From contig JBBDNK010000011.1 of NCBI GenBank assembly GCA_040877625.1, forward strand, positions 1 to 64,000: a DNA stretch of 64,000 bases, given 5' to 3'. Both the position numbers and the translations under genes were made by a program. Source of the stretch: Methylonatrum sp040877625. GTDB taxonomy: Bacteria > Pseudomonadota > Gammaproteobacteria > Nitrococcales > Aquisalimonadaceae. The notes under the pieces are model-generated. The model did no database searches. It was given only the letters and a program-made list of their open reading frames with translations, and was not told the DNA's origin. Within the stretch, counting starts at the first letter, position 1, and every line of letters starts with the position of its first letter. This document shows, piece after piece, positions 49,438 to 58,994 of the stretch.

Positions 49438-51900
49438 TCAGGCGACATGCTGTCGGACCGGACCCGGCTCGGCGGTGGATGCCTGCGGCGTCAGCTCTTG
49501 CGCCGGGAAGGCGTCCGTTTCGATGGCTTCGCGGCGCACTGCTTCGTACTCCCGCACGAGGGCCGCCTCATCGGCGGTCAGCAGCTCGCGGGCCTCACAG
49601 GAGGCCAGGCGCTCATCAAAAGTAAAGCCCTCGGCTTGTCCCCCGGCAACTGCCTTCTGAAAGATGTCATACACCGGTTCGGCGCGCAGCAGGGTATTGA
49701 ATGCCAGCTCCATGCGGCCGACGACGTCGTCACTGCCTTCCCGCAGATAGACGTACTGCGTCAGGCGATCGCGCGCGCCGCCGGCCTCCATCATCCGTCC
49801 GGCAACAGTGCCGCAGACACTGTCCTTCGGCGCCCGATAGGGGCGGCCGAGCGGGAAAACAGCCAGGCGCAGCAGGCGACCAATCACGGCGTTCGGGAAA
49901 TTGCCGAAGAAACCATCAAAGGCCTTGTAGATCTCGCTCAGGCTGTGTTCCAGGCACCATTCCACGTAAGGCAGTTCGTCCGCGGGTTGGCCGGCATCGT
50001 AGTGGTACTTCAGCACCGCGGATCCGAGATACAGGTGGCTCAGCACATCGCCAAGGCGGGCGGACAGACGCTCCATGCGTTTGAGGTCGCCGCCGAGCAC
50101 GCCCATGGCGACGTCGGATACCAGCGCCAGTGCGGAACTCATCCGCGACAGGTTGCGGTAATAACGGCCGGTGGGGCCGTCCACGGGGGAATCCGCGAAT
50201 GCCGCGGCGGTGAGGCCATGGGTCAGTGCGCGGACACCGCGGTTGATGGAGAAGCCGACGTGGCTGAAGAGCAGCCGGTCGAACGCCGCCAGATCATTGT
50301 TCCGCGCCGCTTCCATCTCCGGAAAGACATAGGGATGACAGCGAATCGCTCCCTGACCGAAGATCATCAGGTTGCGCGTCAGAATATTGGCGCCCTCCAC
50401 CGTGATGCCCACCGGGATGGCCTGATAACCGTAACCGAGATAATTGCGCGGGCCGAACATGATCCCCCGCCCACCGTGCACGTCCATGGCGTCGTTCAGG
50501 GAGGTACGCATCATTTCGGTCATGTGGTACTTGGCGATGGCCGACACCACCGACGGCCTGACGCCCATGTCGCCGGCGCTGGCCGTCAACACCCGGCTGG
50601 CTTCCAGCATGTACGCGAAACCGCCGATGCGGCCCATGGCCTCCTGAACACCTTCGAAGCGCCCGATCGGCAGCTTGAACTGACGGCGAATTCGGGCGTA
50701 GGCGCCGGTCATCCGGTAACTGACCTTGCCCGCCGCCGTGCCAAGCGCGGGCAGGGAGATTGCGCGCCCCACCGACAGGCACTCGACCAGCATGCGCCAG
50801 CCCTTGCCGGCCTGTTCGGCGCCACCGATGATCCAGTCCATCGGGATGAACACGTCCTTGCCCCGCAGCGGCCCGTTCATGAACGCCAGACCCATCGGGA
50901 AATGCCGTTCGCCAATCTCCACGCCCGGGTGAGACGCGGGGATCAGCGCACAGGTAATGCCGATGTCTTCCTGCTCGCCCAGCAGGTGATCCGGATCGTA
51001 CATTTTGAACGCCAGACCGAGCACGGTCGCCACCGGCGCCAGCGTAATGTAGCGCTTGCTGAAATTGAGACGGATCCCGAGTACCTCGCGGCCGTCGTGT
51101 TCACCCTTGCAGACCACGCCGTAATCCGGCATGGCGCCGGCATCGGAGCCCACGTCCGGTCCGGTCAGGGCGAAACAGGGGAGTTCCTCGCCACGCGCAA
51201 GCCGGGGCAGCCAGTGGTTTTTCTGCTCCTCGGTACCGTAGTGCATCAGCAGCTCACCGGGCCCCAGGGAATTGGGCACCATCACCGTCACCGCCGCCGA
51301 GATGCTGCGTGTGGCTATTTTGGACACCACCGTGGACTGCGCGAGGGACGAGAACTGCAGGCCGCCATGAGCGCGCGGGATGATCATGCTGAAGAAGCGC
51401 TCTTTCTTCAGGTAATCCCAGGCCTCCGGCGGCAGATCACGATGCGTGCGCACGATGCTGTCCTCGTCGAGCATCGCGCAGAGCGTCTCCACCTGGTTGT
51501 CCAGAAAGGCCTGTTCCTCGGCGGATAGCCGGGTAATCTGCATGCCGTGCAACTGACGCCAGTCCGGCCTGCCCCTGAACAACTCCCCTTCCCACCAGAT
51601 GTCGCCGGCTTCCAGCGCCTCGCGCTCGGTCTGGGTCATCGGCGGCAAGACCTTGCGGAAGGTTGCGAAGAGACGGGCGGATATTATCCTCCGGCGAAGC
51701 GAAGGCACGTTCAGCACCAGCGCCACCGGCGCGAGGACGATGACCGCCACCAGCAGCCCGGTGCCGCCGATAGCGCCGGTCATCACCAGCCCGGCCAGAA
51801 ACACCGCTCCGGCCAGGGTCCATACGGGCAGAGCCACGCCGACAAAGGCGAGCGCCCAGACAACCGTCATAACGACCAGGATTCCACCCAGGATGTACAT
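49438..51900 (-). CDS. fadE: Acyl-CoA dehydrogenase, FadE type
   Basis: First step of beta-oxidation; the 820-residue length is close to E. coli FadE (814) and far above ordinary acyl-CoA dehydrogenases. Seen: two N-terminal membrane segments (about 1-65), then the dehydrogenase core with CFALTGPDVGSDAGAMPDYG, HGGRGIMFGPRNYLGYGYQA and the extended C-terminal domain DUF1974-like. ATG 51900 has GGAGG close upstream; 14 extra open codons before it have no match. It lies 68 bp after tetR. Confidence 0.95.
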   Translation of the reverse strand: MYILGGILVVMTVVWALAFVGVALPVWTLAGAVFLAGLVMTGAIGGTGLLVAVIVLAPVALVLNVPSLRRRIISARLFATFRKVLPPMTQTEREALEAGDIWWEGELFRGRPDWRQLHGMQITRLSAEEQAFLDNQVETLCAMLDEDSIVRTHRDLPPEAWDYLKKERFFSMIIPRAHGGLQFSSLAQSTVVSKIATRSISAAVTVMVPNSLGPGELLMHYGTEEQKNHWLPRLARGEELPCFALTGPDVGSDAGAMPDYGVVCKGEHDGREVLGIRLNFSKRYITLAPVATVLGLAFKMYDPDHLLGEQEDIGITCALIPASHPGVEIGERHFPMGLAFMNGPLRGKDVFIPMDWIIGGAEQAGKGWRMLVECLSVGRAISLPALGTAAGKVSYRMTGAYARIRRQFKLPIGRFEGVQEAMGRIGGFAYMLEASRVLTASAGDMGVRPSVVSAIAKYHMTEMMRTSLNDAMDVHGGRGIMFGPRNYLGYGYQAIPVGITVEGANILTRNLMIFGQGAIRCHPYVFPEMEAARNNDLAAFDRLLFSHVGFSINRGVRALTHGLTAAAFADSPVDGPTGRYYRNLSRMSSALALVSDVAMGVLGGDLKRMERLSARLGDVLSHLYLGSAVLKYHYDAGQPADELPYVEWCLEHSLSEIYKAFDGFFGNFPNAVIGRLLRLAVFPLGRPYRAPKDSVCGTVAGRMMEAGGARDRLTQYVYLREGSDDVVGRMELAFNTLLRAEPVYDIFQKAVAGGQAEGFTFDERLASCEARELLTADEAALVREYEAVRREAIETDAFPAQELTPQASTAEPGPVRQHVA

Positions 51901-51968
51901 GCAGCCTCCATTGCCCGGTGCTTCACCGGATAAACGCGCCAAACATCATCACGGCGCACGCCGCCGTG

Positions 51969-52634
51969 TCATCCATCCATTACCTGCTCCTCGGCAGGCG
52001 CGCTATCGGATCTGCCGGCAGTTCTTTTGCCACCGGCGCCGCCGCCACCCGAGGGCTTCGGCGTAAAGCCGGGAATGAGAACCCGGCTGATGTAATCCAT
52101 GTAGTCGTGAAAATCCGGCCCCGTGGGTATCAGTTCCGGCGCGTCGCGCCGCAGTTGCAACGTTCCGAGATACACCGAATACGCCAGTACCGCGCGCTGC
52201 CGGGACTCGTCGGCGCTCAGGCCCATGGAAAGATAACAATCGACCATGAAACGAATCCGACGGTCGTTCACGCGCTTGACCACCGAGCCCACCCGTGGAT
52301 CCTTGGCGGCCGCGGCCAGGGCGAGATAGAGCTGACCGGCCCGCTTGCTGCCGTCAGCGCCGCGGAACAGCCGGTCGATCCGTGCCCGTCCGTCCTGCTC
52401 GACCTCGGCCCGGGCGATTACGTCATTGGTCTGCTGACGCTCCCAGCGCTCCACCGCGGCCTGAAGCAGCGCACCACGGTTCGGGAAATGCCAATAAAAA
52501 CTACCCTTGGTGACGCTCAGCAATCGCGCGAGGCGCTCGACGGCGACAGCGTCGAGGCCACCTTCGGCAATCGCATCCAGGGCCGCATCGGCCCAGTCTT
52601 CGATAGTCAGCGATCTACGCGCGTTCTCGTTCAT
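51969..52634 (-). CDS. TetR-family regulator of the fatty-acid operon
   Basis: A 221-residue repressor. The N-terminal helix-turn-helix is clear (about 10-55: ALDAIAEGGLDAVAVERLAR then LLSVTKGSFYWHFPNRGALL), followed by a ligand-binding helical domain and a glycine-rich tail. It heads the fadE-fadN-fadA operon and has a perfect palindrome just upstream, so self-control of the operon in response to acyl-CoA is likely by analogy with other TetR fatty-acid regulators (PsrA, FadR of Bacillus). Orthology to any of these is not shown. Confidence 0.88.
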   Translation of the reverse strand: MNENARRSLTIEDWADAALDAIAEGGLDAVAVERLARLLSVTKGSFYWHFPNRGALLQAAVERWERQQTNDVIARAEVEQDGRARIDRLFRGADGSKRAGQLYLALAAAAKDPRVGSVVKRVNDRRIRFMVDCYLSMGLSADESRQRAVLAYSVYLGTLQLRRDAPELIPTGPDFHDYMDYISRVLIPGFTPKPSGGGGAGGKRTAGRSDSAPAEEQVMDG

Positions 52635-52651
52635 GTAAACTCCGTTTTACA

Positions 52652-52669
52652 CCATACGTTACCGTATGG
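52652..52669. promoter_or_regulatory. TetR operator palindrome
   Basis: CCATACG-TTAC-CGTATGG is a perfect 7-bp inverted repeat, 18-35 bp upstream of the tetR ATG, in the size range of TetR-family operators. A second, weaker pair GTAAA/TTTAC (52635-52650) lies between it and the start codon. Confidence 0.65.
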
Positions 52670-52834
52670 CAAGCTTGGCAGAAAACCTCGCCGCAAGCAT
52701 TCTCACTTCACGACGAAGCAGCAATAATTACGCCTTATCAGACACTTACTGACACGCAGAAGATGCGACCCAGCTCTCCAGAGCGCACCTCACCGGACTG
52801 GATTCCTGTGGACACCAACTGTCCGGCAACGGCT

Positions 52835-54325
52835 TCAGGAATGACTCCCGGAAGAGCGCTCCGCCGGGATTGGCGCCACTTTCCCTGACGACGGAGCAGG
52901 CACAAGCGTCGTCGATGGTGCCTCTTCATGACCCGTGACGCCGGACCGGTCGGGGCTTCGCTGCAACAGGCGTTCCATCCACAAGGGAAGAAAGATCAGA
53001 ACGTCATACAGTTGCACCAGGAGGCCGCCCGCCAATCCGGCGGACACCGCCAGCAGGCGTGTCGTCATGGCGAGCAGGCGCACGGCAAGCGTCAGCGCGG
53101 CGGCAACCACGACCCGAGCGGTTCGGGCGAACACCGCCAGGGGCAACGCCGCCAGCACCAGGACAAAGGGCAGGAAAAACACCATAAGTGCATGCGTGAC
53201 ACTGGTCAGCAGGGCCAGCAGCAACGCATCGCCACCCAGGGATATCACGGTCTGCCCAGCAACCAGGCCGGACTCCGCCAGGGCGTAATAGAGCACCGCT
53301 CCGACGGTTGCCAGTACCAACAACAACCCGAAGCTGACCCAGAACAACAAGCGCCGCAACGGCGCATCCAGACTGCCAATCGCCGGAGACATATCGGTCG
53401 CGCGCAGGGTTTCCATCATCACCAGCCCGAGTACCAGCTGGAAGAACACCAGAATGCCACCGGTTACCTGGTAGCCGGGCAGGCCGAACGCCAGTACACC
53501 CTGCCCCATCATCGCCTGCAGGGGTTGCACCACCAGCGTGGTCAGCACCACGATGCCGCCACCTGCCACCAGCAGCGCAACCGTCGCCATAATGCAGCGC
53601 CACACGCATGCCGCCACCAGTGCCGCCATGGTGGGGCCGTCGGACTTTCTCAGAACGTCAAACTCGGCAATGCGCTGGCTGAGCCCGTCTATACGTACCT
53701 GCAGCCTTGCCAAGCGGTCGTCGAGGTGATCAAGCAGGCGCTGGACTCTCCGCCAGCGCGGGCGCGTGCGGTGCAACAGCAGGTAGCGGCGATAGCTGGC
53801 ACGGCGCTGGGCATCGCGGGCATCGGCCCGATACTGAGCCATGGCATCGCGAATATCCTCCAGCGTGCGCGCCACCTGTCCGGTGCGATCTTCAGCCAGC
53901 CGTCCCACCGTGTCCGTGATCTGCCCCCAGGCGGGAGGCTCGGCCGGCGGTTCCGCGCTGCGGCGGAAGTCGGCCTCGATATCGATGAGCTGCTCTCCCA
54001 GCCGGCGGCGAAGGTCCGGGGTATCGGCAAGCTCGCGCTCGACCCTGATTGCCAGACGATCATAGTCCCACTGCACCTGGCGCACGGCGGCCGCCCGGGC
54101 CTGTGCCACGGCAACGTCGTTGGTCCAGTCGCGCAACCTGCGCGACGCGCCGTCGGCATACAACGAGAGCATCCTCATCAAATGGCGCAGCGCCCGGAAC
54201 ACCGACAGCAGCAGACGGTGAACCGGGCCACGTGCCAGATAGCCCGCAACCATGGCGACAATCACCCAGAGCAGAACCGACAGCACAGGAAACGGCGTGA
54301 TCAACAACGGATCATAATCAGGCAT
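52835..54325 (-). CDS. Unknown membrane protein with cytoplasmic coiled coil
   Basis: I do not recognise this 496-residue protein. It has one N-terminal membrane segment (about 13-31), a long charged helical region rich in arginine and alanine (about 35-228, probably coiled coil with several HxxD/RRR stretches), and five to six further membrane segments (about 234-266, 284-306, 326-350, 362-400, 403-450). A polar tail with serines and prolines ends it. The shape recalls multi-domain scaffold or mechanosensitive-channel-like proteins, but no motif supports that. It is alone, divergent from ppk1 across 216 bp. Confidence 0.7.
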   Translation of the reverse strand: MPDYDPLLITPFPVLSVLLWVIVAMVAGYLARGPVHRLLLSVFRALRHLMRMLSLYADGASRRLRDWTNDVAVAQARAAAVRQVQWDYDRLAIRVERELADTPDLRRRLGEQLIDIEADFRRSAEPPAEPPAWGQITDTVGRLAEDRTGQVARTLEDIRDAMAQYRADARDAQRRASYRRYLLLHRTRPRWRRVQRLLDHLDDRLARLQVRIDGLSQRIAEFDVLRKSDGPTMAALVAACVWRCIMATVALLVAGGGIVVLTTLVVQPLQAMMGQGVLAFGLPGYQVTGGILVFFQLVLGLVMMETLRATDMSPAIGSLDAPLRRLLFWVSFGLLLVLATVGAVLYYALAESGLVAGQTVISLGGDALLLALLTSVTHALMVFFLPFVLVLAALPLAVFARTARVVVAAALTLAVRLLAMTTRLLAVSAGLAGGLLVQLYDVLIFLPLWMERLLQRSPDRSGVTGHEEAPSTTLVPAPSSGKVAPIPAERSSGSHS

Positions 54326-54425
54326 GCGGCTTTCCTCTCCCCCCCGGCGGCATGAGTATTCCGCGTAACAGCATCATTATGGCGCCACTGGTACGGCCAG
54401 AGCAAAAGACCGGCGTCACAGTTTT

Positions 54426-54443
54426 CTGTAACCGCATCGTCAT
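54426..54443 (+). promoter_or_regulatory. Weak Pho-box-like site before ppk1
   Basis: CTGTAAC-CGCA-TCGTCAT has two 7-bp halves at the right 4-bp spacing and matches 10 of 14 positions of two CTGTCAT halves. Polyphosphate kinase genes are often under PhoB. The match is modest, and I see no clear promoter to go with it. Confidence 0.3.
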
Positions 54444-54541
54444 ACAGGTCCGATATGGTGTAATGGTTCTGCAATGATCGCCCCCGGGAGCCGCCTGCCC
54501 GGCGGCATTTTCAGCGTGTGCGGCGAACCGGCAGAGGCAAG

Positions 54542-56617
54542 ATGGACGCAGTGGATTTCAGGCACCCGGATTTCTACATCAATCGCCAGCTCAGCCTGCT
54601 GGAATTCAACGCGCGGGTACTGGAGCAAGCTCGGGACGAGCGCATACCGCTGCTGGAACGGCTGAAATTTCTGTGCATCTCGAGTACCAATCTGGATGAG
54701 TTCTTCGAAATCCGTGTCGCCGGCCTGAAGCAGGCCTTCGAGATGGGGTCCACCCAGGCCGGTGCCGACAACCGAACGCCACAGGAAGTCCTGCGCGTCA
54801 TCAGCACCCGCGCCCATGAGCTGGTGACGTCACAGTATCGCGTGCTGAATGAAGAACTGATTCCCCGGCTCGCCGAGCAGAACATCCGCTTCATCCGCCG
54901 CGGTGAGTGGACCGACGATCACCGGCAATGGGTCCGGCAGTACTTCAAGGACGCCCTGTTACCGATGCTGAGCCCGCTGGGGCTGGATCCGGCGCATCCG
55001 TTTCCGCGCATCCTCAACAAGAGCCTGAACTTCATCGTTCACCTGGAGGGCAAGGATGCCTTCGGCCGCAACAGCGGCATGGCGGTGGTGCAGGCGCCGC
55101 GCTCGCTGCCACGGCTTATCCAGCTCCCAGGCCGCCGCGGCAATGGCGCCAACGATTATGTCTTTCTGTCGTCCATCATTCACGCCTTCGTGGGCGATCT
55201 GTTTCCCGGCATGAAGGTCAACGGCTGCTTCCAGTTCCGGGTCACGCGCAATAGCGACCTGTATGTGGACGCGGAAGAAGTGGACGACCTGCTGGTGGCG
55301 GTGGAAGGAGAACTGCAATCCCGTCGCTACGGCGACGCGGTTCGCCTGGAGGTCGCGGCCAGTTGCCCCGCCCACATGGCGAAATACCTGCTGGACGAGT
55401 TTGAACTCAGCGAGGATGACCTCTATCAGGTCGACGGCCCGGTCAACCTCAACCGTCTGATGGCGGTTGCCGATAGCGTGGACCGCCCCGATCTCGTGTT
55501 CCCCGGCTTTACGCCCGGGGTACCGGCGGAAATCGCCCGCAATCCGGACATCTTCACGCTGCTGCGCCAGGGCCCGCTATTGCTGCACCATCCGTTCCAG
55601 TCCTTTGCGCCGGTCATAGACTTTCTGCGCCAGTCCGCCCGCGACAACAACGTCATGGCAATCAAGCAGACCCTGTACCGCACCGGTCCCGACTCGGCCG
55701 TGGTCGACGCCCTGGTTGCGGCGGCGCGCGCCGGCAAGGAGGTGACGGTGGTCATCGAGCTGCGCGCGCGCTTCGACGAGGAAGCCAACATTCAGCTCGC
55801 CAATCGCCTGCAGGATGCCGGCGCCCACGTCGTGTACGGCGTGGTGGGCTACAAGACCCACGCAAAGATGCTGCTGGTGGTGCGCAGGGAAAACGGTCAG
55901 TTCCGGAATTACATTCACCTCGGCACGGGCAATTATCACTCCCGCACCGCCCGTCTCTATACCGATTACGGGCTGATGACCAGCGACCCCGCCATTGGCG
56001 ATGATGTACACCGGATATTTCAGCAGCTGACCAGCCTGGGCAAGGTTTCGCGGCTCAGTAAACTGCTGGAATCTCCGTTCAGCCTCTACGAAACGCTGCT
56101 GCGGCTGATCGACGAGCAGATCGAGCACGCCCGGGCCGGCCACGCCGGCCGAATCATCATCAAGGTCAACGCCCTGGTGGAACCGAGGATCATTCAGGCG
56201 CTGTATGCGGCATCCAACGAGGGCGTGCGGATTGATCTGATCGTCCGCGGCATGTGCTCCGTGCGTCCCGGCATTCCCGGCGTCTCCGAGAATATCCAGG
56301 TACGCTCGATCATCGGGCGGTTCCTGGAACACACGCGTGTCTACTATTTCGAGCATGGCGGACAGCGGCAGCTCTACCTGGCCAGTGCGGACTGGATAGA
56401 GCGTAACTTCTTCCGCCGCGTGGAAGTGGCTTTCCCGGTAGAAGACGCGTCCATTCAGAACACCGTACTGGAGGATCTTGAAGCGTACCTGCGAGACAAC
56501 ACACAGGCCTGGCTGCTGGACCGTGATGGCACCTATCATCGCGCCTCCACCAGCGAAGAGGAACCGGCTTTCTCCTCGCAGAGCGCGCTCCTCAACCGCT
56601 TGGCGGAGCATGCCTGA
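54542..56617 (+). CDS. ppk1: Polyphosphate kinase 1
   Basis: Makes long-chain polyphosphate from ATP, reversibly; membrane-associated. The 691-residue protein has the four-domain PPK1 layout: the N-terminal FYINRQLSLLEFNARVLEQA, then the head domain, and two phospholipase-D-like catalytic domains. The phosphate-accepting histidine is H466 in HLGTGNYHSRTARLYTDYG; KTHAKM lies just before it. ATG 54542 has GAGG four bases upstream; a GTG 24 bp earlier is less likely. Convergent with ppx, 69 bp away. Confidence 0.97.
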   Translation: MDAVDFRHPDFYINRQLSLLEFNARVLEQARDERIPLLERLKFLCISSTNLDEFFEIRVAGLKQAFEMGSTQAGADNRTPQEVLRVISTRAHELVTSQYRVLNEELIPRLAEQNIRFIRRGEWTDDHRQWVRQYFKDALLPMLSPLGLDPAHPFPRILNKSLNFIVHLEGKDAFGRNSGMAVVQAPRSLPRLIQLPGRRGNGANDYVFLSSIIHAFVGDLFPGMKVNGCFQFRVTRNSDLYVDAEEVDDLLVAVEGELQSRRYGDAVRLEVAASCPAHMAKYLLDEFELSEDDLYQVDGPVNLNRLMAVADSVDRPDLVFPGFTPGVPAEIARNPDIFTLLRQGPLLLHHPFQSFAPVIDFLRQSARDNNVMAIKQTLYRTGPDSAVVDALVAAARAGKEVTVVIELRARFDEEANIQLANRLQDAGAHVVYGVVGYKTHAKMLLVVRRENGQFRNYIHLGTGNYHSRTARLYTDYGLMTSDPAIGDDVHRIFQQLTSLGKVSRLSKLLESPFSLYETLLRLIDEQIEHARAGHAGRIIIKVNALVEPRIIQALYAASNEGVRIDLIVRGMCSVRPGIPGVSENIQVRSIIGRFLEHTRVYYFEHGGQRQLYLASADWIERNFFRRVEVAFPVEDASIQNTVLEDLEAYLRDNTQAWLLDRDGTYHRASTSEEEPAFSSQSALLNRLAEHA

Positions 56618-56686
56618 GAACCGCCCCCACCCCATCCCGCCGCTGCTGCGGATGATCGAAGCAAGTCCGAACAGCGCCATGCAGCG

Positions 56687-58213
56687 TTACGGGCTTTCCG
56701 CGCCGTAGCTCAGCTGCAGGCCGAGTACACTCAGATATCTTGCCTCTTCCTTGAGATCCGCGCTGGTCAGGGGGTGGCTGTCCAGCCACTGCGCGGGTAT
56801 GCGCAAGTCCAGCCCGTTGTCGGTGATGCGCAGGCGGAGTTCCGGCAGTGCCTGTATCTGCCTGCCACGGTGCAGGACCACCGCAAGTCGCAACAGCACG
56901 GCCAGGCGCATCGCCAGGGTGCACCGGTCGGCGGGCAGCTCGGCGAACACGGCGTCGCTGATCTTGCGTCGATGGGCACGGATCAGGGTCGCCACAATGG
57001 CCTGGTCCTGTCGGGAAAAACCGGCCATGTCGGCGTTTCGGGCGATATAGTCTCCGTGCTGGTGATACTGACTGTGCGCGATGTTCAGCCCGACTTCATG
57101 CAATTGCGCGGCCCAGACCAACCATTGCTCGGCATCCTGGTCCAGCCGCCATTGCCTGGCCACCTGCACCAGCAGATTGCTGGCGGTGGTGCTCACTCTT
57201 TCCGCCTGGGCCTGATCCACCTGATAGCGTGCCGACAGCGCCCGCACACTGTGATCGCGGACATCCTCGAACCCGAAACGGCCCAGCAGATCATAGAGCA
57301 CGCCTTCCCGAAGGGCGCCATCGGCGACTTCCATGGTTTCGATACCCAGGCGCTGGAACACGCCGTGCAACACCACGACACCAGCGGCGAATGTCGGTCG
57401 CCGGTCGGCGCCGAGACTATTGAAGCGCAGCCGCCGGGCACAGCCCGCCTTGAGTATGGCCTGGCGCAGCCTGATCAGCGCCTCCCTGGTGATCGCGCCA
57501 TCCGACCAGCCTTTCTCGCGGATCGCCGCCTGCACCGCCCGGATTGTCCCGGAGGCCCCCACAGCACGAAGCCAACCGGCCGACCGGTAATGAAACTCCA
57601 CCGGTTCCAGCTCCAGCATGACGGCTTCTTCGGCGGCGGCCATCGACTGACTGTCGTAGCAATCATCGGCAAAGAAACGCGTGCTGATGGATACGCAGCC
57701 AATCGACAGGCTTTCCATCAGCAGCGGCTCAAACCGCTCGCCTACAATGAGCTCGGTGCTGCTGCCGCCGATGTCCATGACCAGACGCCGGCCGCCGTCA
57801 TCACTCAGGCTGCGCGCCACGCCCTGATACACCAGCCGGGCTTCTTCCACCCCCGCCACGATCTCGATGGGATGGCCGAGCGCTGCTTCCGCATCCGGCA
57901 GAAACTCCGCCGCATTGCGGGCCTGCCGCAAGGTGTTGGTGCCGACCGCCCGCACGCTGCCGGGAGGCAGGTCTCGCAGCCGCTGGCCGAAACGCTGCAG
58001 ACAATCCAGGGCACGGTCCCGCGCCTCACGGTGAAGATTGCCGGCATCGTCGAGCCCGGCGGCCAGGCGCACCATTTCCTTGATCCGGTCAAGCACCTGC
58101 AGCTCGCCGTGCTGGTGCCGGGCCACGACGAGGTGAAAACTGTTGGAACCGAGATCCACCGCGGCGACAACGTCGGGTGGCTGACGGCGAGACATGAGGC
58201 GGGTGAACGGCAT
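56687..58213 (-). CDS. ppx: Exopolyphosphatase / Ppx-GppA phosphatase
   Basis: Removes terminal phosphates from polyphosphate, or converts pppGpp to ppGpp; the two cannot be told apart by eye. The 508-residue protein has the ASKHA-fold motifs VAAVDLGSNSFHLVV (about 16-30), VMDIGGSSTELIVG and AVGASGTIRAVQ, and a C-terminal HD-like helical domain with QLHEVGLNIAHSQYHQHGDY. ATG 58213. Ppk and Ppx normally work against each other; here their genes are convergent rather than in one operon. Confidence 0.94.
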   Translation of the reverse strand: MPFTRLMSRRQPPDVVAAVDLGSNSFHLVVARHQHGELQVLDRIKEMVRLAAGLDDAGNLHREARDRALDCLQRFGQRLRDLPPGSVRAVGTNTLRQARNAAEFLPDAEAALGHPIEIVAGVEEARLVYQGVARSLSDDGGRRLVMDIGGSSTELIVGERFEPLLMESLSIGCVSISTRFFADDCYDSQSMAAAEEAVMLELEPVEFHYRSAGWLRAVGASGTIRAVQAAIREKGWSDGAITREALIRLRQAILKAGCARRLRFNSLGADRRPTFAAGVVVLHGVFQRLGIETMEVADGALREGVLYDLLGRFGFEDVRDHSVRALSARYQVDQAQAERVSTTASNLLVQVARQWRLDQDAEQWLVWAAQLHEVGLNIAHSQYHQHGDYIARNADMAGFSRQDQAIVATLIRAHRRKISDAVFAELPADRCTLAMRLAVLLRLAVVLHRGRQIQALPELRLRITDNGLDLRIPAQWLDSHPLTSADLKEEARYLSVLGLQLSYGAESP

Positions 58214-58266
58214 GGATTCAGTGCCTCGATCGCGTGGCGCCGTTCGCCGGCCCGAGCGGCGCGGCG

Positions 58267-58290
58267 ATCACGCAGATAATCACGCAGATA
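58267..58290. repeat. Two tandem copies of a 12-bp unit
   Basis: ATCACGCAGATA occurs twice in direct tandem, then ATT, between the ppx start (53 bp away) and the end of sixA. A dispersed repeat copy follows 4 bp later. Short duplication; function unknown. Confidence 0.7.
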
Positions 58291-58294
58291 ATTA

Positions 58295-58316
58295 GGAATA
58301 AATCAGAGGCTCCCTA
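58295..58316 (-). repeat. Dispersed repeat, copy 5 (overlaps sixA stop)
   Basis: On the minus strand the sixA stop codon TAG opens the repeat: TAGGGAGCCTCTGATTTATT then CC. It differs from the arms at 45,729 mainly by GATTTATT for GATCTATT. One nucleotide change inside an otherwise same unit shows common origin. Confidence 0.65.
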
Positions 58317-58817
58317 GTAAGCGGCCCGGCTGCGAACCAGTTGCGACGGTGCCATGAACCAGCGCATGGAGGCCGCGCCCGGTGCAATTTCGTCATTGAA
58401 CTCGAGCAGACAGGCGCCGGCCTTGCGGAACACCAGGAAGCCGCGCGCTTCGCCGGTCAGCGCCAGGGCGGCGGTACGCCCGAGATGCGGTTCGTGGCCC
58501 ACCAGCACCGCCATTTCCACGTCCGCTTCAGTCTGCAACCATTCCAGCAAGGCGCCGGGGTCGGCGGCTGACTCGAGCAGGCGGGTCTCCTGCCGTCGAC
58601 CGGCATGCAGATGCTCATCGAGAATATCCGCTGTCTGCACGGCGCGCAGCAAGGGGCTGCTGGCAAGCAGATCCACCGAACCCAGCATGGCACTGAGCCC
58701 ACGCGCGGCTTTCTCGGTCTTGCGGCGGCCTTTTTCCGTCAGCGCCCGCGCCATGTCTGACATGCCGCCCTCCGCCTCCTCGGCCAGGCCATGGCGAAAG
58801 AGCACAATACGTCGCAT
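58314..58817 (-). CDS. sixA: Phosphohistidine phosphatase SixA
   Basis: Histidine-phosphatase-superfamily enzyme that removes phosphate from histidine phosphotransfer domains or, as shown in E. coli, from the nitrogen PTS protein NPr. The 167-residue product starts MRRIVLFRHGLAE with the catalytic RHG (H8), then LASSPLLRAVQTADIL and VLVGHEPHLG with the second histidine. ATG 58817 has GGAGG 9 nt upstream; an ATG three codons earlier touches that site. Its stop codon is part of a dispersed repeat. Confidence 0.92.
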   Translation of the reverse strand: MRRIVLFRHGLAEEAEGGMSDMARALTEKGRRKTEKAARGLSAMLGSVDLLASSPLLRAVQTADILDEHLHAGRRQETRLLESAADPGALLEWLQTEADVEMAVLVGHEPHLGRTAALALTGEARGFLVFRKAGACLLEFNDEIAPGAASMRWFMAPSQLVRSRAAY

Positions 58818-58994
58818 TCCCGTCATCCTCCAGGCACGGCTCCGCGAGCCGTCGCCATCTGCCGTCGTCATTGTTCTGGTCGAACCGGGACTATACCCCC
58901 AACTCCCGCCCGCGGGAAAACCCGAATCGCCATGCCGGACGCACTCTTTTCAGTGAAGCGGTCCACAATCTTCGTGCAGGTGCAGCATTTGCCA

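Noticed and set aside
49447..51528. 693-codon open frame on the plus strand
   Set aside because: Antisense to fadE, histidine/glutamine-rich shadow.
52738..52929. Small 63-codon frame on the minus strand
   Set aside because: Overlaps the end of the unknown membrane protein in another frame, has no convincing ribosome-binding site or family; not called.
56774..58279. 501-codon open frame on the plus strand
   Set aside because: Antisense to ppx.
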